The position numbers and the translations under genes are program-made. Below, in pieces: positions 1 to 13,700 of a DNA stretch of 64,000 bases. The notes under the pieces were generated by a model. It saw only the letters and a list, made by a program, of their open reading frames with translations. It was not told the origin of the DNA and did no database searches. Numbering within the stretch: the stretch's first letter is position 1; each line of letters begins with the position of its first letter. Origin of the DNA: Brachypterus glaber (lineage: Eukaryota; Arthropoda; Insecta; Coleoptera; Kateretidae); assembly GCA_958510825.1 (NCBI GenBank), contig OY294049.1:2480001-2544000 (forward strand), in the 5' to 3' direction.

Positions 1-1315
1 TTCCATAGATTTGAAATACTACATTGCAGCCATATGTATCTATATGACAAGGTGTATGTGCCCCTTTTGAGCCTATCCAAATTGTGGAATCATCGACAGT
101 TTTTTCAGGAAAGCCAATTAAATCCCAAGAAATATTCTAAAAAAAATTTTTACAAAAAAAAAAGATTAAAATATTTTGGGCAAATATTTTTTTAATAAAA
201 ATTCGAAAATAATTTTAAGCAATAGAAATTGTGCTAAAAAAATTAACCAGCATATTTTGATATCAGGTGATCATAAAATTTCCGGTCCGAAAACCCAACA
301 AAAAGAAAACAAGCCGTGAAGATATGTAATGCTACGCATGCCATTATATATTATTTACAGTAAATAGCATGTTGCATTTCCCAAGTACGTAAAAAAATAA
401 TTTTCAAAAAAAAAAAATGCATTTTTTTTTTAAATATCTTTTTTGAAAAACAAATATATATATTGAAAAAATAAAGTTTTCAAAAAAACTTAAAAAAAAA
501 ATTAAATTTTTTAATTATTTTTATGAAATTTTCTTTTCGTGAAAAACGAAAAATTAATCGTAGAACTTGATTTTCCCTGAAAATTTCAAATCGATCGGAT
601 AATTCGTTCTTAAGTTATCGTGTTTACAAAAATCGTGACATCAGACGGACGGACGGACATTTGAAAAAAAAAAAGTTGCTTATTTTTTCATGAAACAAAT
701 TTATATCCATGAATTTTTTGTCTATGACGATTTTTGATTTTTTTTTTTTTTTTGAAAATTCGAAACTATAGTTTCGAATACGGTATACCGTATATTATTC
801 TAGCGCAGGCTCTGTAAATAATATAAAAATAGAAAAATTGAAATTCCCAATTTATTAATACAATGTATCTATTATTTTTTTTAAAATATATTCCATAGAC
901 CTGTTACTACTGTATGACTTACATTTCGTATTTCTTCGTTATTTACTAAGTATTCTCTTAAATATTTATAATCAAAATACATCCAGTCCTTATTTTCTGA
1001 TTCTGCATATTTTGTAAAATCATTAAATTTCCATTTCATTATATTTGTGGTTCTTTCCCACTGAGGTTCCTTAAAAATATCAATATAATTATAATTTACA
1101 AACAATTTAGGTAATTTTGCATTTTTTAATACCTTTGTAAATTCATTTTTACCGCATCTAAATTCCAGAGTTTCTTCTTTTAAAACATCGCTCCATTTGT
1201 TTAAATTCCATCTAATAAGGTCACAATTTAAAAAGTTCTCAAATCTTAGTGGGAATTTGCAGTTTAAAATTAAATAATTCAGATCCTTCGCATCGCATTT
1301 AAAATTTGAATTCAT
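1..1315 (-). CDS. HSPBAP1: HSPBAP1-like JmjC-domain protein, 5' part (cut by window edge)
   Basis: Two coding exons are visible: 923-1315 (131 codons, ATG at 1315, donor GTAAGT just below 923) and 1-136 (acceptor AG at 137-138, phase 0). Exon 1 has the N-terminal signature of HSPB1-associated protein 1: a PLRFENFL-like segment, then RWNLNKWSDVL, then DWMYFDYKYL. Exon 2 reads into the cupin fold and contains HTPCHIDTYGCNVVF, where H-x-D supplies two Fe(II) ligands of a JmjC 2-oxoglutarate oxygenase. The family is known for the fold and for binding small heat-shock protein in mammals; its substrate is not settled. The rest of the gene lies off the left edge. The 786-bp intron holds a dispersed repeat. 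The gene is divergent from aftiphilin, 474 bp away start to start. Confidence 0.86.
137..922. repeat. HSPBAP1 intron 1 with dispersed GACGGACG-type repeat
   Basis: AT-rich intron. Around 540-740 it carries a segment ending in a GACGGACGGACGGAC run (644-658) followed by poly-A. The same kind of tetranucleotide run closes unrelated-looking repeats at 22600-22625 and 62460-62490, suggesting a shared element tail. No coding potential seen. Confidence 0.5.
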
Positions 1316-1789
1316 ATTTTACCCGCTTTTAGTTATTTTCTGGGGATTTTTCGTTTTTTACATAACCTAATTTATATTTTATGAACATCGCAAAAATGTA
1401 ACTTTCAAGCGATTTTTTTAGATAAGTTATTACTTTTTATATTGATTAATTAATTTTGAAGCTTATCATAATTAAACATTTAATAACACGTAAAAAGTAC
1501 ACTAAAAAACTTGTTGACTTACCAACTTAAAAACTTGCAAGTTGTCAAAGTGACATTACAAAATCAATATGGCTGCAAATGTCTCTAAAATAAATAAAAA
1601 TATTGTACCTTTTCTTCCTTAAAGATGTTTTTTAAATGTATAGTTTAATTGTTTATTGTTTTTAAATACTTGTTTTAACCAAGGCTATTTAAAATCGTGT
1701 TTATTCCTTACAAGTTTTTAGAAATTTAAAATACTCAGGTAAGAATTTTGATTTTTTTTTGTTGTTTTTGCTAATCGCAATATTTGTAG
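1316..1789. promoter_or_regulatory. Divergent promoter region HSPBAP1 / aftiphilin
   Basis: The 474 bp between the two start codons must hold both promoters and 5' UTRs. It has no TATA-like box in an obvious place. AATATGGC at 1566-1573 fits the YY1/Pho core AAnATGGC. Similar cores occur at the two other head-to-head junctions of the window. Function is inferred from position only. Confidence 0.5.
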
Positions 1790-4700
1790 ATGTCTAATAT
1801 TATACCGCCTTTGTTGAGTAACACGCCACCGCCTATAATTGGACCCGCTGAAGACGACGATGATGATGAATTTGGAGATTTTAGAGTTCATGAACTTTCA
1901 TACAGCTGTGATAGTAAGTAGCAGTAAATACCTTTATCCCACGGCCGTGATTAATGGGCCTATGAATCACGAGTCTATAAAAATAAATCATTTAAAGTTT
2001 AAAACGACCGCGGATAAAGTATAGAATTCTACTCTACTATAATAACTATTAATCATTCTGGTGGTTAGATCACTCGCCTTTTGGCTTGTGTCCCAAAATT
2101 CACCCTCATTGCTTAATAGCAATTATTATACGCTCATTGAATAATATACTATTATCCACGGCCGTGATTAATGGGCCTATTAATCACGGGTCTGTAAAAA
2201 TAAATTGTTTAAAATTTAAAACAACCGTGGATAAAGTATGGAATTCTACTCACGTGATTAGGTCACGCTCATTGAATAATATATTATTATCCACGGCCGT
2301 GATTAATAGGCCTATTAATCACGCGTCTGTAAAAATAAACTATTTAAAATGACTATGGATAAAGTATAGTATTCTACTCGAGTACCTATAATAGCTATTA
2401 ATCATTCAGGTGATTAGGTCACTCACCTCTTGGCCCATGTCCCAAAATTCACCCTCATTGATTAATAGCAATTATTATATGCTCATTGAATGATATACTA
2501 TTTCTCAAGTCTTTTCTATACATACCAATGGTATAATTAATTCAGACTACTTTTCATGTGTGTTTCATGTTGCCAATTCTTAAATTATAAAATAGTGTTT
2601 TAAAGTATACAGACAAATAATGATGAAAAAAGTATAAAATAATCATCCAAGATTGTCACTGGCCTTAGCATCTTATTATATGAAACTGTTTGGGGCTATA
2701 ATACAGCCCTTACTACAAGTCCCTTTTTACGGTTGAAATTCTATAAAATGAAAATAGTAGTAATTATAGAATCTTATTCTAGACACAGTTGGTGTAAATG
2801 GATCTTTAAGGTCTGAGCCTTTGAAGTCCTTACTTGGGCCTACACAAATAAGCCTTGTGCCTTCTCCCATATTGATAAAAAATGAGCCTGTCACTGTTTT
2901 AAAGATAAAAGAGTAAATAATATTTTTTATCAAATTCATAATAAATATTTCTGAATAATACTGAAAAAAATGTCATTTATTTATTTTAGCATTTTATACA
3001 TTGTTTCAAATGATAATATATTATTATTTACTAATAAGGTACAATCAATACAAAATTTAATAAAATAAATTAGTAGTAAAAAAACATTTTTAATAACAAG
3101 CTTTTATTAGGTGCACTAAAAAGAAGAAAATAAACATTCAAGTAAATCAACCCATCATTTTGTTACATTATACAATGTTATATGATATAAAAGTTTGTCG
3201 CGAGATTTTTTATAAAAGAAATTTAACACAGGGAAATCTTGTGACAAGCTTTTATATCATATAAAATTGTATAATGTAACAAAATGATGGGTTGATTTAC
3301 TTGAAAGTTTATTTTCTTTTTTTAGTGCACTTAAATAAAAGCTTGTTCTTAAAAATGTTTTTTTACTACTAATTTATTTTTCTTTTGTTAGTCGTCAAAA
3401 TTTTGTAGGATACAAACTTTTTTCAAATAGGGGCGCCAAACTAGAAGCTTGCTTCAGGGCGCCGAAATGCAAAGGCCGGCCCTGTGTATTATTCAATGCA
3501 TGGTAATCCTTTGGTTTGATGAGGTCAATAGATATTATTATAATTGTTTACCTAATGAGTTTTATTGTTTCTAAGAAGGGTTAAAATCTTTTGATGTTAG
3601 ATTTAGACAGTAGTTAATTATGATTTTTAATGACCACAGGATTAAGTATATAAGTTCCCGCAAATATTTAATTAATAATCAGTATCAGTTTAGTTTTATA
3701 CGTGCTAAGATGGCACCTGAGGTCAAATTAGTCTAACTTGTGCGTATCAATATGATATCATATACCTCGTGAATAATCAGTCTACGAAATAAGTGTCAAT
3801 GGCTGCGTTCAATGGAAACACCAAAACTATACTCCATCCAGTTATGCAAGATAGTAAGGGACGTGGCCCGTTTTACACCACAGAGCGCATAAATAACATA
3901 ATTATGCATAAATCGTAGTGTATCAAAAATTTAACAGATGTCGGTACTGTTTTCCTGGAAAGGGCCTATCCAAACACTCACATAACAAGCATAGTACATA
4001 AGAATGCGATGCCAGGATTGGCTTGAATAAACCAAAAAAGTACCCTTTTTAATACCATACAAAATAACATTAAGTATAACCATTTTTTTATGTAACTTTC
4101 TCTTCTTTTATTAGCTTTAACGACCATCAATCATTGTCATAGACAAAAAATGTTACAATATGTTATATGTTAAAAGGTACGAGTTTTTAACCAATGATGT
4201 AGTTTAAAAATCACGGAAATTTTAAACTACTATCTTGCATAATTGGACGGACTACAATCAAAAGTCATCAAATGATAAGTTGCTAGCAAACTGTAGAACG
4301 GCTAATATCTGTCACTTGTCACAACCACCATTTGAGGTTAGAAATACCCACAAAAAGTAAATTCCCCCGCTTTTATAAAATCAATCAAAAGTAATTATCT
4401 CAAAACGTTGATGAGGAATGATTCAGCCACATCTGTCAATCAAAACTGATCATAACGTTCATTAGTGATCTGATAGCTTTCGATGAGTTTTGCTGTTTCC
4501 ATTGAACGCAGCCAATATGACACTCGATTCAGTTTAGTCTCGGCAGGGTTGGCAAAAAAAACACTTTTTTACAAAAGACCAGGCCACTGGTCAAAACATG
4601 GTTTAAATCGGTCGAAACTGGTTTAAAACGGTCAAAACTGGTCGAAATCAAAATTGCTCTAGATTGGAGTGGGTTAAGGGGTAAAAACAAATTTAAAAAA

Positions 4701-7700
4701 ATGTTTTTTTTTTCAATTTATTTTTTGTTTTACAGAAAAGGGACCTTTTTAAAAAACATTTTTGTTGTTATTTTTTTTTAGTACCTATTATTTTGTTGGC
4801 AGCAGTATTTTTTATATTTCTATTTATTTTTATTTAAAATATTTTGATTTCGACCACTTTAGTTGTTTAAACCAAAAAGCTTAATTTCGACCAGGCCGGT
4901 TTAAACCACACTGGTTTCTTCCACCCAACCCAGAGTCTCTGTGAAATTTAGTTGTGAGTTTACTCAGTTTAAAAATAGTAATAAATATTTATTCGAGAAG
5001 ATTAAACAGGATTTTAAGAACAGAAATATTTGCAAAAGTTAATAAAGAATCCTGGCCATTCAAGAAAGTTATACAATAGTAATAAATCATAATGAAACAG
5101 AATATATGTAAGTAAATAAACTATTTACTTTTTGCTTGTAACTCTAGTTTATAATCAATATATTAAATAATGTATTAACCCTAAATACAGTTTAATTAAA
5201 CCCTACCTTAGAAGCAAGTTTAAAAATCCACTTGGCTAGATTAATTAAATAAAAGCAATAAAGACCTTGTCATCACACTTACCGCTCGAGGTGGGAAATA
5301 TATTTTTGTATGAGTTTAAAGTAACAATAAAATAATACTGGAATATCATGAACTATATACATGGTAATGATAGTGTCAAGTATGCCCCAGCTTACCATAC
5401 AAATAACCGACGATAAATCCACCTTACCATACTGATATCAGGTGTGAGAAAAGAGCGAATCCACTTCTCTATACTGGAGAAAATCCAACTCTCCATACTA
5501 GTGAGAATCCAACTCTCCTTAAAACTTAAAACTTTTTTTTTCAGATTTATCATTGCCATCATCTCCAACTGACTCTCCAAAGAATCAACTTTCCTTTCAA
5601 GTTCCAAATAACGTAGATATAAACAGCAACCAAAATAAAAACAATAAAATAGAAAATGAAGATTTTTTTAGTACAGAAAAAGATTTTCAGGACAGGCGAA
5701 AATCGATTGAAGAAGAAAATATTGAGATCAAAAATGTTACAAAAGATAATTTTGATAAATGTATAAAAGATATAATTAATACAGATTTAATTAAAGAAGA
5801 AATTATTGTAAATAATGTAAATAGTTTTAAAGAAGAAAATATTAAATCCAATATAGATATATTTAATTCTGAAAATAGAGTAGACTCACCAAGTTTAAAA
5901 TCAGATGAAAAGTGTGAAAGCATAACAGAAGAAGAAAAAGAAATACAACTTATTGCAGAAAATATTGAAAACATGCAAATAAAACGTGAATATGATTTTG
6001 GCGAATTTAAACATCATATAGGTGTAGAGGATGGTAATAAACATTCTTCAGAAGATCTAGATTTTGGCAGTTTTTTGAATTCCGATGCCAAAATAATTAA
6101 AGACGGGACTAGCGATCCAGCGTTATCGGAAACGGAAAATTTTGAATCCATCGATTCCTCTTCAGAAAAGGATAAAAACTCTGATGATGATACTTTTGGA
6201 GAATTTTCTAAAAATGATGAATCGAAAAAAGATTTAGATCTTGATGATTTTGGAAACTTTAAAGTTCATTTAGACCAAGAAGAAAACATTCAGAATGAAA
6301 TCATTGAAAATTACGATTTTCAGGAAACAAACAGTGAATCTGAAAAATACAAAACTCCTGAACATTTAAATAAAAGCGTAATTTTTTCTGATGTAGAAAG
6401 TTATAAAGAAAATGAAAATGCTGATAGAAGTGAAAATAATGATTTTTGTGATTTTGAATCACATAATAATGATAAAATTACAAAAAAAGAACCTGAAATT
6501 AAAGAATTGCCAACGATTAAAACCGAAATGAATGCAAAAACAGAAAGTTTTGATACTGATGATGAATTTGGAAATTTTGAAACCCATAGAAATAATGAAA
6601 ACCAAATACCTCAACTATCAAGCGAGATATTTAGCATAGAAAGAAAGGTTAAAACTCAAAATATTGACGCTGATGATGATGTTGGTAATTTTGAAACCCA
6701 TGAAAATGGAAAAACTCAAATACTTACAAATCTAAAATTTGAAACTCACGAGGATTTTGGTAATTTTGAAACTCATGAAACTAAAATGCCTTCCACTGAT
6801 ATACTTAAAACAGAAAGTTCTGATGCAACTCAGCCTAATCTTACAGCAAAAGATGATGATACCAATGATGAATTTGGTAGTTTTGAAACACATCAAAATA
6901 ATGAAACTCAAATACATCACGTTACTACTGATATACTTAAAAATGAAAGAAAAGTTACAAATGGGGAAGACTTTGCTGATTTTAAAGCATCTTTTCAATC
7001 AGATACTCCCAATAATGACGACGATGATGATTTCGGTGATTTTTCCTCAATAAGCGAAGATTTTGGCAATTTTGCTACTTTTGAACCATCACCAATCACC
7101 CTAAATTTAAACAAGGATCAAATTTTCGAAAAAGCGCAAAATATTCTTAAAGAAATGTTTCCAATTATCGAAGAAATTACTGAAGATTACTTGTACATGG
7201 ATATTTCCCAGGATTATCTCTTCACTGAGTTGAAAGATGTTACAGAAACGAATGCTGTAAAGTACCATTGGTCAAAATCGTCGAGTCAAAATGTGTTGTT
7301 AAAGTCGCTGAATATTGATGCAAGAAATATTGTAAGTTACTATTTTTTACACGCTTTTATTTGTTATTTCGTTATCTATTGTAGGTGGAGTTGGAGTATT
7401 TTGGCGGAAAATATTCTACATCACAAAATATAAAAAACCAGTGCCCCTAGATATATTTATTATACATAAATTACATATAACGTCCTACCAAAAAAAAATT
7501 GGTCTGTAAAAAACAAGGAATACTTAACATTAAAAAATTAACAACATTAATAAAACAATATGTATAGAAGAATCGAATAATGGACAAGAAGATAAGAACA
7601 CCTTCAAAGATTAAATTCTTTCAGAGAGAAAAAAAAAAAAAAGATAATAAATCACCTACATACAGAAACCTCAAGTATAATAGTGATGAAACACTTATAC

Positions 7701-10700
7701 ACTATAATCTCTAGTATATAGGTGATTTCTAAGAATTTGTATTGAATATTTTAGAGCATCCAGTGCAATATTTTTAACAATTTTATTTGGAATTTTGAAT
7801 TTTTTGCAAAAAGATATAAAAAAATTTGTAATTGTACCCCGTGCTCCAATAAATAAACCTATAATTTCAATATCCCTAACTTTATATTTTTCTTTAAAAT
7901 AATTAATCGTGCCATTGTAGATATTTTGTTTTTCGAGGTTTACCGCTTCAGGCTGTTGTTTATCTTTCTCAAATCTAATGGTTGGATCCAGTATGTAAGC
8001 TTTATCAGTCTTTCTATTAATTGCAATAATATCTATTCGTCTATTGCTATCATCTTTTGATATACATTTAACCTCTTGATATACTTCAAAATCTTTTGAA
8101 AGGGATTGAGCAAGAGTATTTCTAATTGAGTTATGTCTCGAATTTCTAAGGAGACCTCCATATGGACAGGATCCCAAAACATGAGGTAATGTTTCAGTCT
8201 CAATGCAGTGTCTGCATTGGTATCCGTTTTGGGACCGTCCAGGGATTCCCCTCACATTCGAGACATAACCAATCATTTTTAATGCCTCTTTCCGAAAACG
8301 AACCTTAAGACCGGTCGTGACCCTTTAAAATTGTACTAAAAATAAGTTTTTTAATTAATAACTCTGGTACCCTTTGAGCTACAGCGACGATGTTTTGCAT
8401 GTATATTAGTATTAATAAGGGCAATTAGTTTATGTTAATTAATTTATCTATCCAGACTCGTGTAGATAAAATGTGAGAAGAGTCCAAATGAGACTTTTTT
8501 GCCCCAAACTTTTTTGTAAACAATTCCTTACGTAAAAATACATCAAAAATATCATAGTGTAACACTGTAGAAGCAACCATTAAAAGAATGCAATTAAGAG
8601 GAAGTAACATTTTGTGCCACCAAAAATGTTACTTTATAAAAGGCCATTACTCATTTAAGGGAACGTTCAAGTATTACGTAACGCAAATTTTGATCATTGT
8701 AACGCTATTTTCCTATACCATTAACATGGGCGTAACACTCCAAAATGACTGCAAACACCGTGTATTTCCATTATTATTTTATGCCAAAATCATTCCTATA
8801 CATATAGATAACTAGCCGTGAAGTCCGTTCGTCGTGGATTATTTAAAAACTAAAATTATTTTTCTCTTTACCAGCCTTGTTCAATAATTTCCCCCACTTA
8901 AGGGGGTCAATTTTGGGATTTGTTTTTTTAATTTTTAGTTTTTTTCTTCGATTTTTAGATTTTTTTCTTCAATTTTTAGATTTTTTTGAGGTTATGGGGG
9001 TCGGAGGTTAAGTGTTAGATTTTTCTTGTGCTCGTGGGGGGGGGGGGTACTAAGATACTCCATCTACATGCCAAATTTTAAGTTTTAAGCTATTTTAAAA
9101 AGGGGGAAAACAAAACCGGACAACCATACATGCATTCACAGGTTTTTTCTTTTTTATTTTATAGATTATACAAAAGATTTTGGCATATAGAAGATATTTT
9201 TTTTATGTTTATTTGTAGTTATATGGTGTGTCATGGAACCCCTCCATACCTAGATTCGCAGCAACTCTGGGTCCCACGCCGTTAGAACCTTTGAAACCAT
9301 CTATTTTGACCCCAACTCCTGTTCAGAAACAAGAAAGAATTCCGTCCAATTCTAGTCAAATTCCTACAAACAGTGATATTCCCACAGCGCAATTTGATTG
9401 GGGTGGATCAGGACTGATAAATCCGTTAGATTGTAAGTACCTTAAAAAAATCAGTTAACATTAAAGGTGACACTATGAGGTGTTATCAAATAAAAAAACT
9501 TAATACATTTTTACTTTAATATTCATGGGTTAAAAAAAATGTTCATATTTTTTTTCCAGTTTTCTCGATCTTTTGGATCGAAATCTGAAATATACTAATC
9601 GTCGTTTTTTTTTTCAACAAACTATATCACTACTCTTATTAAGGGGTTTTTCGACATATCTACCTTGAAATTTTAAAAATATTTTGTTTTTAAACATATT
9701 TTTTTATATAGAAAGAAAAAAGATATAATTCTGAAATTTTGTAGGTATGATTATTTATATTTATAGAATACATTTTTTTAGATTTTTAAAGTCTCATTTT
9801 TTGCCATATTTTTTTTTAAAAACATCAAAAAACGGTGGTCGCCATGATTCCGGTCGTTTGGATCGACTGAAAAAAAAAACGTTATATTATTCAGTATTTA
9901 AGTCGCTATAACCCTATGTAGAAGATTTTTATTTGGCCAAAAAATAACAAAATGGCGGACGTTTTTCAAAAATGTTTAAATAATTTTCAAGAAAAACGTC
10001 AGCCATTTTGTTACTTTTTGGTCAAAAAAAATTCTTCTAGATAGGGCTATACTAGTAGGAGTAGAAAATGACCATTAGGCAATGATGTAGATCAGTTTTG
10101 AACTCAAGTGCATACTTAATTACATTATCTATGACAGTTTTTGACATTTATTTTAAAATATGCCACATTGTGAGACCAAAACTTTATAATAAGTAACAAT
10201 TTATCGCTAAAAAAATAATATTCTATTAAACTGGAGTACTCAGAAGTAACAAAAAATAAACTGAAAGAAAGTGAAAAGGAACAACAAAGAAAACGCCTGT
10301 GGAAGAAGCGGAATGTTTAAAAGATTAAGCTACCAACCCACATTGTGAGATGACAGTAAATTGTTGAACTGTTTCCCTAATAACTTTTAAACGTTTTGAC
10401 TAAAACACTTAAAATTTAACATTTGTTTCACTTGTTCATATCAAAACATGTACAAAAAATATGTAATCTTTAATTCAATTCCTGTAAAAGATATTGGGTA
10501 AAATGTTCCGTCACTTACTCATCTCACAATGTGGGTTGGTAGCTTTCTGCTAAACGCGACCCGATTAAGGTACCAAAGTTATTAAATCATCTTTAGGGTT
10601 AACATATATATTGTTAATAATAATAATTTTTCTTTTTAAATATATCGACATATTCTTAACCTTTCTTTTTTTACTCTGAAATATTAATAACAACGTTGTC

Positions 10701-13700
10701 TAATTTCGGTTTTTCATAGGCTCCCATGATAAAGACGAATACGTTATTTTAAGCTATGATGGCAGTATAACGACTTCAATACTGAATAATATCCCGTTTT
10801 TTTTGTCGATCCAAACGGTCGGAATCATGGCGACCACCGTTTTTTGATGTTTTTTTTTCAAAAAAATTTATGGCAAAAAATGGCACTTTAAAAATCTAAA
10901 AAAAAAATATTCTTTAAATATAAATAAACATACAGGGTGTCTCAGAACTGACGCACTTCCTTTTACGGAGTGATAATAAATAAAAAAATATAAAGAAAAG
11001 TTCATATAAACATATGTCCAAAAACGACTCGTAAGAGAGCTACGCCCCTTCAAAAGGGGTTATAAAAATTCGATTTTTATTTAATAACTGTAATAACCGC
11101 GCAAAAAAACTAAAGCAGCAAATAGTCTGGGGCAAAAAAGTGATAAGACCCCCGTTTCGTACGTCCCTGGTTGGAGGAACTACATGCAAATACCATTGGG
11201 TAATAGGCCTTAATAAGAAAAGATCACATGCAAAACATTACTGCTTTAACACAAAGGGTTCCTAAGTTATTAAATAAAAATCGAATTTTTAGAATCCCTT
11301 TTGAAGGGGCGTAGCTCCCTTACGAGTCGTTTTTGGACATATGTTTATACGAACTTTTTAAATATTTTTTTTTATATAGAAATCACTCCGTAAAAGGAAG
11401 TGCGTCAGTTCTGTACCTACAAAATTTCGCAATATCTTTTTTCTTTCTATATAAAAAAAAATGTTTAAAAACAAAATATTTTTAAAAGAACCTGGCACAC
11501 ATATAGGGGGGTTCCTGGGCCTCAGTCAAACTGCCTCAAATTTTGATATTTTGTAATTTCGGGGGTAAACATTAAATTAGGAAAATTGCAGCCAAATTAA
11601 ATGACCAGTTTCGGAGAAAAACGCTTTTAAAAATCTAATTTTATGACAGATTTTTTGACGTATATTAAGGTTATTTTTTACTTACGTAAATATTAACTTA
11701 ATTAGCCGTTTTAAGTTTATTGTACTCTATTAATTAAAGAACAGGCAAGACAATTATTACATCAAATGCTTTATTATTATTTACTTACATGTGGTTCTAT
11801 AAAATTTTTTTAACTTTGTGAAACTTTCACATGCTGGCATTTTCCACGTGTTTGCTAATTATTTGCATATTTTCTGTTAGATTTTTGCTTGATTATGTTG
11901 AAACATGGTTTGGTACATCGACAAATATTTTATAATTATATATTTTAGATTTTCTTGATATATTTTTCCAAAAATAAGTCAGAGGCTTGACAAATCTGTC
12001 ATCATATTTTCATAGGTAAAATACAGCCTGTTCCAGAACTCGCGTACCGAAATTTAAGAGGTGATTCTACATCCAAAAATATGAAAAAAAGTTTCTATAA
12101 AGGTTGGTCCGGAAATGAGCCCTAAGGGAGCTACGGCCCTTCGAAGATGACGTATTGAATGGGGAACAAAAAAAAAGCACCAATAAAATTTTAATGCTGC
12201 AGGGTGATTCTTCATTTAAAACTGAGCAAAAAAGTATTATACACCAAAACACCTAAATTTAATATTAAAGGAGTAATAGCCTTTTAAAAAGTAACGTTTT
12301 TGGTGGCACAAAATGTTACTTCCTCTTAATTGCATTTTTTTTTTTGATAACGGTTGCTCCTACAGTGTTACACTATATGATATTTTATATGTATTTTTAC
12401 TCTAGAAATCTATATTTTTTACAACAAATCCAAAAAACATACACATAGAAAAGTTTGGGGCAAAAATGTTTTAAGCCTCATATATTTTGTCCGTCTGGGC
12501 ACGCCTCTGGATAAATTAAAAAAATAAATTAACATAAACTTATTGCCCTTATTAATACTAGTATACATGCAAAAGCTCGCCGCTCTAGCTTAAACGGTAC
12601 CCGAGTTATTAATTAAAAACCTTATTTTTATTACAATTTTAAAGGGCCCTAGATCCCTTAGGGCTCATTTCCGGACCAACCTTTATAGGAACTTTTTTTA
12701 TATAATAAATATTAGTATAAAGGGTTCACTAATGAATTAAGTTGTTGCTATTCAATCTCAATAATATGTTTTGCATATGAAAATATCATGAGAGATTTGT
12801 CAACCATCAGATATTGCTTTGAAAAAATATATCAAGAAAATCTAAAATATATAATAAAATATTTGTCGATGTACCAAACCATGTTTCAACATAATCAAGC
12901 AAAAATCTAACAGAAAATATGCAGATAATTAGCACACGTGGAAAATGCCAGCATGTGGAAGTTTCACAAAGTTTAAATTTTTTAATAGAACCACATGTAA
13001 GTAAATGATAATAAAGCCTTTTATGTAATATTTATATTGCCTGTTCTTTAATTAATAGAGTACAATAAACTTAAAACGGCTAATTAAGTTAATATTTACG
13101 TAAGTAAAAAATAACCTTAATATACGTCAAAAAAACTGTCATAAAATTAGATTTTTAAAAGCGTTTTTCTCCGAAACTGGTCATTTAATTTGGCTGCAAT
13201 TTTCCTAATTTAATGTTTACCCCCGAAATTACAAAATATCAAAACTTGAGGCAGTTTGACTGAGGCCCAGGAACCCCCCTATATGTGTGCCAGGTTCTTT
13301 GAAGGTAGAAAGACTCCTTAAGGGAAAAAATATATTAGATTTTGGTATAAAGATAACACCTTATATTATTTAAAAAAGCAATCAATTAACAACAATAAGT
13401 TATAGGTTTAGTTGAGTTTTTTATGCACTAATATACTGATAACTATTTTTCATGCTTGCTATGGATTCCTTGCTGCGAATTTCCACCAATCCCAAACAAA
13501 AAAATCTCATGACTTACTAATCCAAAAAACGAATTTTCCCTTAAAATATAACAATCATCGTTACATATCAACCTCCTAACCCACATTTTCCCTTGAAATA
13601 TAACAATAATTACATATCAAACTTATTTATTTAATTTTCCAAGATTCCCAAACAATGTTACTTGATCTAGAGCAACTAGTGGCGACACTAGACATTCCTT

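Larger units (their letters stand above)
9475..13363. mobile_element. Element A: host of a nested transposon stack in aftiphilin intron 3
   Basis: The left arm (about 9478-9905) and right arm (about 10771-13363) are inverse copies. Paired words include CGGTGGTCGCCATGATTCCG (9831) with its complement near 10827, and GTTATATTATTCAG with CTGAATAATATCCCG. The outer ends pair AGGTGTTATC with GATAACACCT. The right arm is broken twice, by element B (10933-11413) and element C (11491-13294). The left arm shows the unbroken sequence at both places. No transposase frame. Confidence 0.75.

Noticed and set aside
1936..2510. CRISPR-like array
   Set aside because: Units are long, unequal, palindromic and dispersed in a eukaryotic intron; there are no short repeats with unique spacers.
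6732..7053. Overlapping frames on both strands within aftiphilin exon 2
   Set aside because: Shadows of the acidic repeat coding sequence; they lack any recognisable domain.
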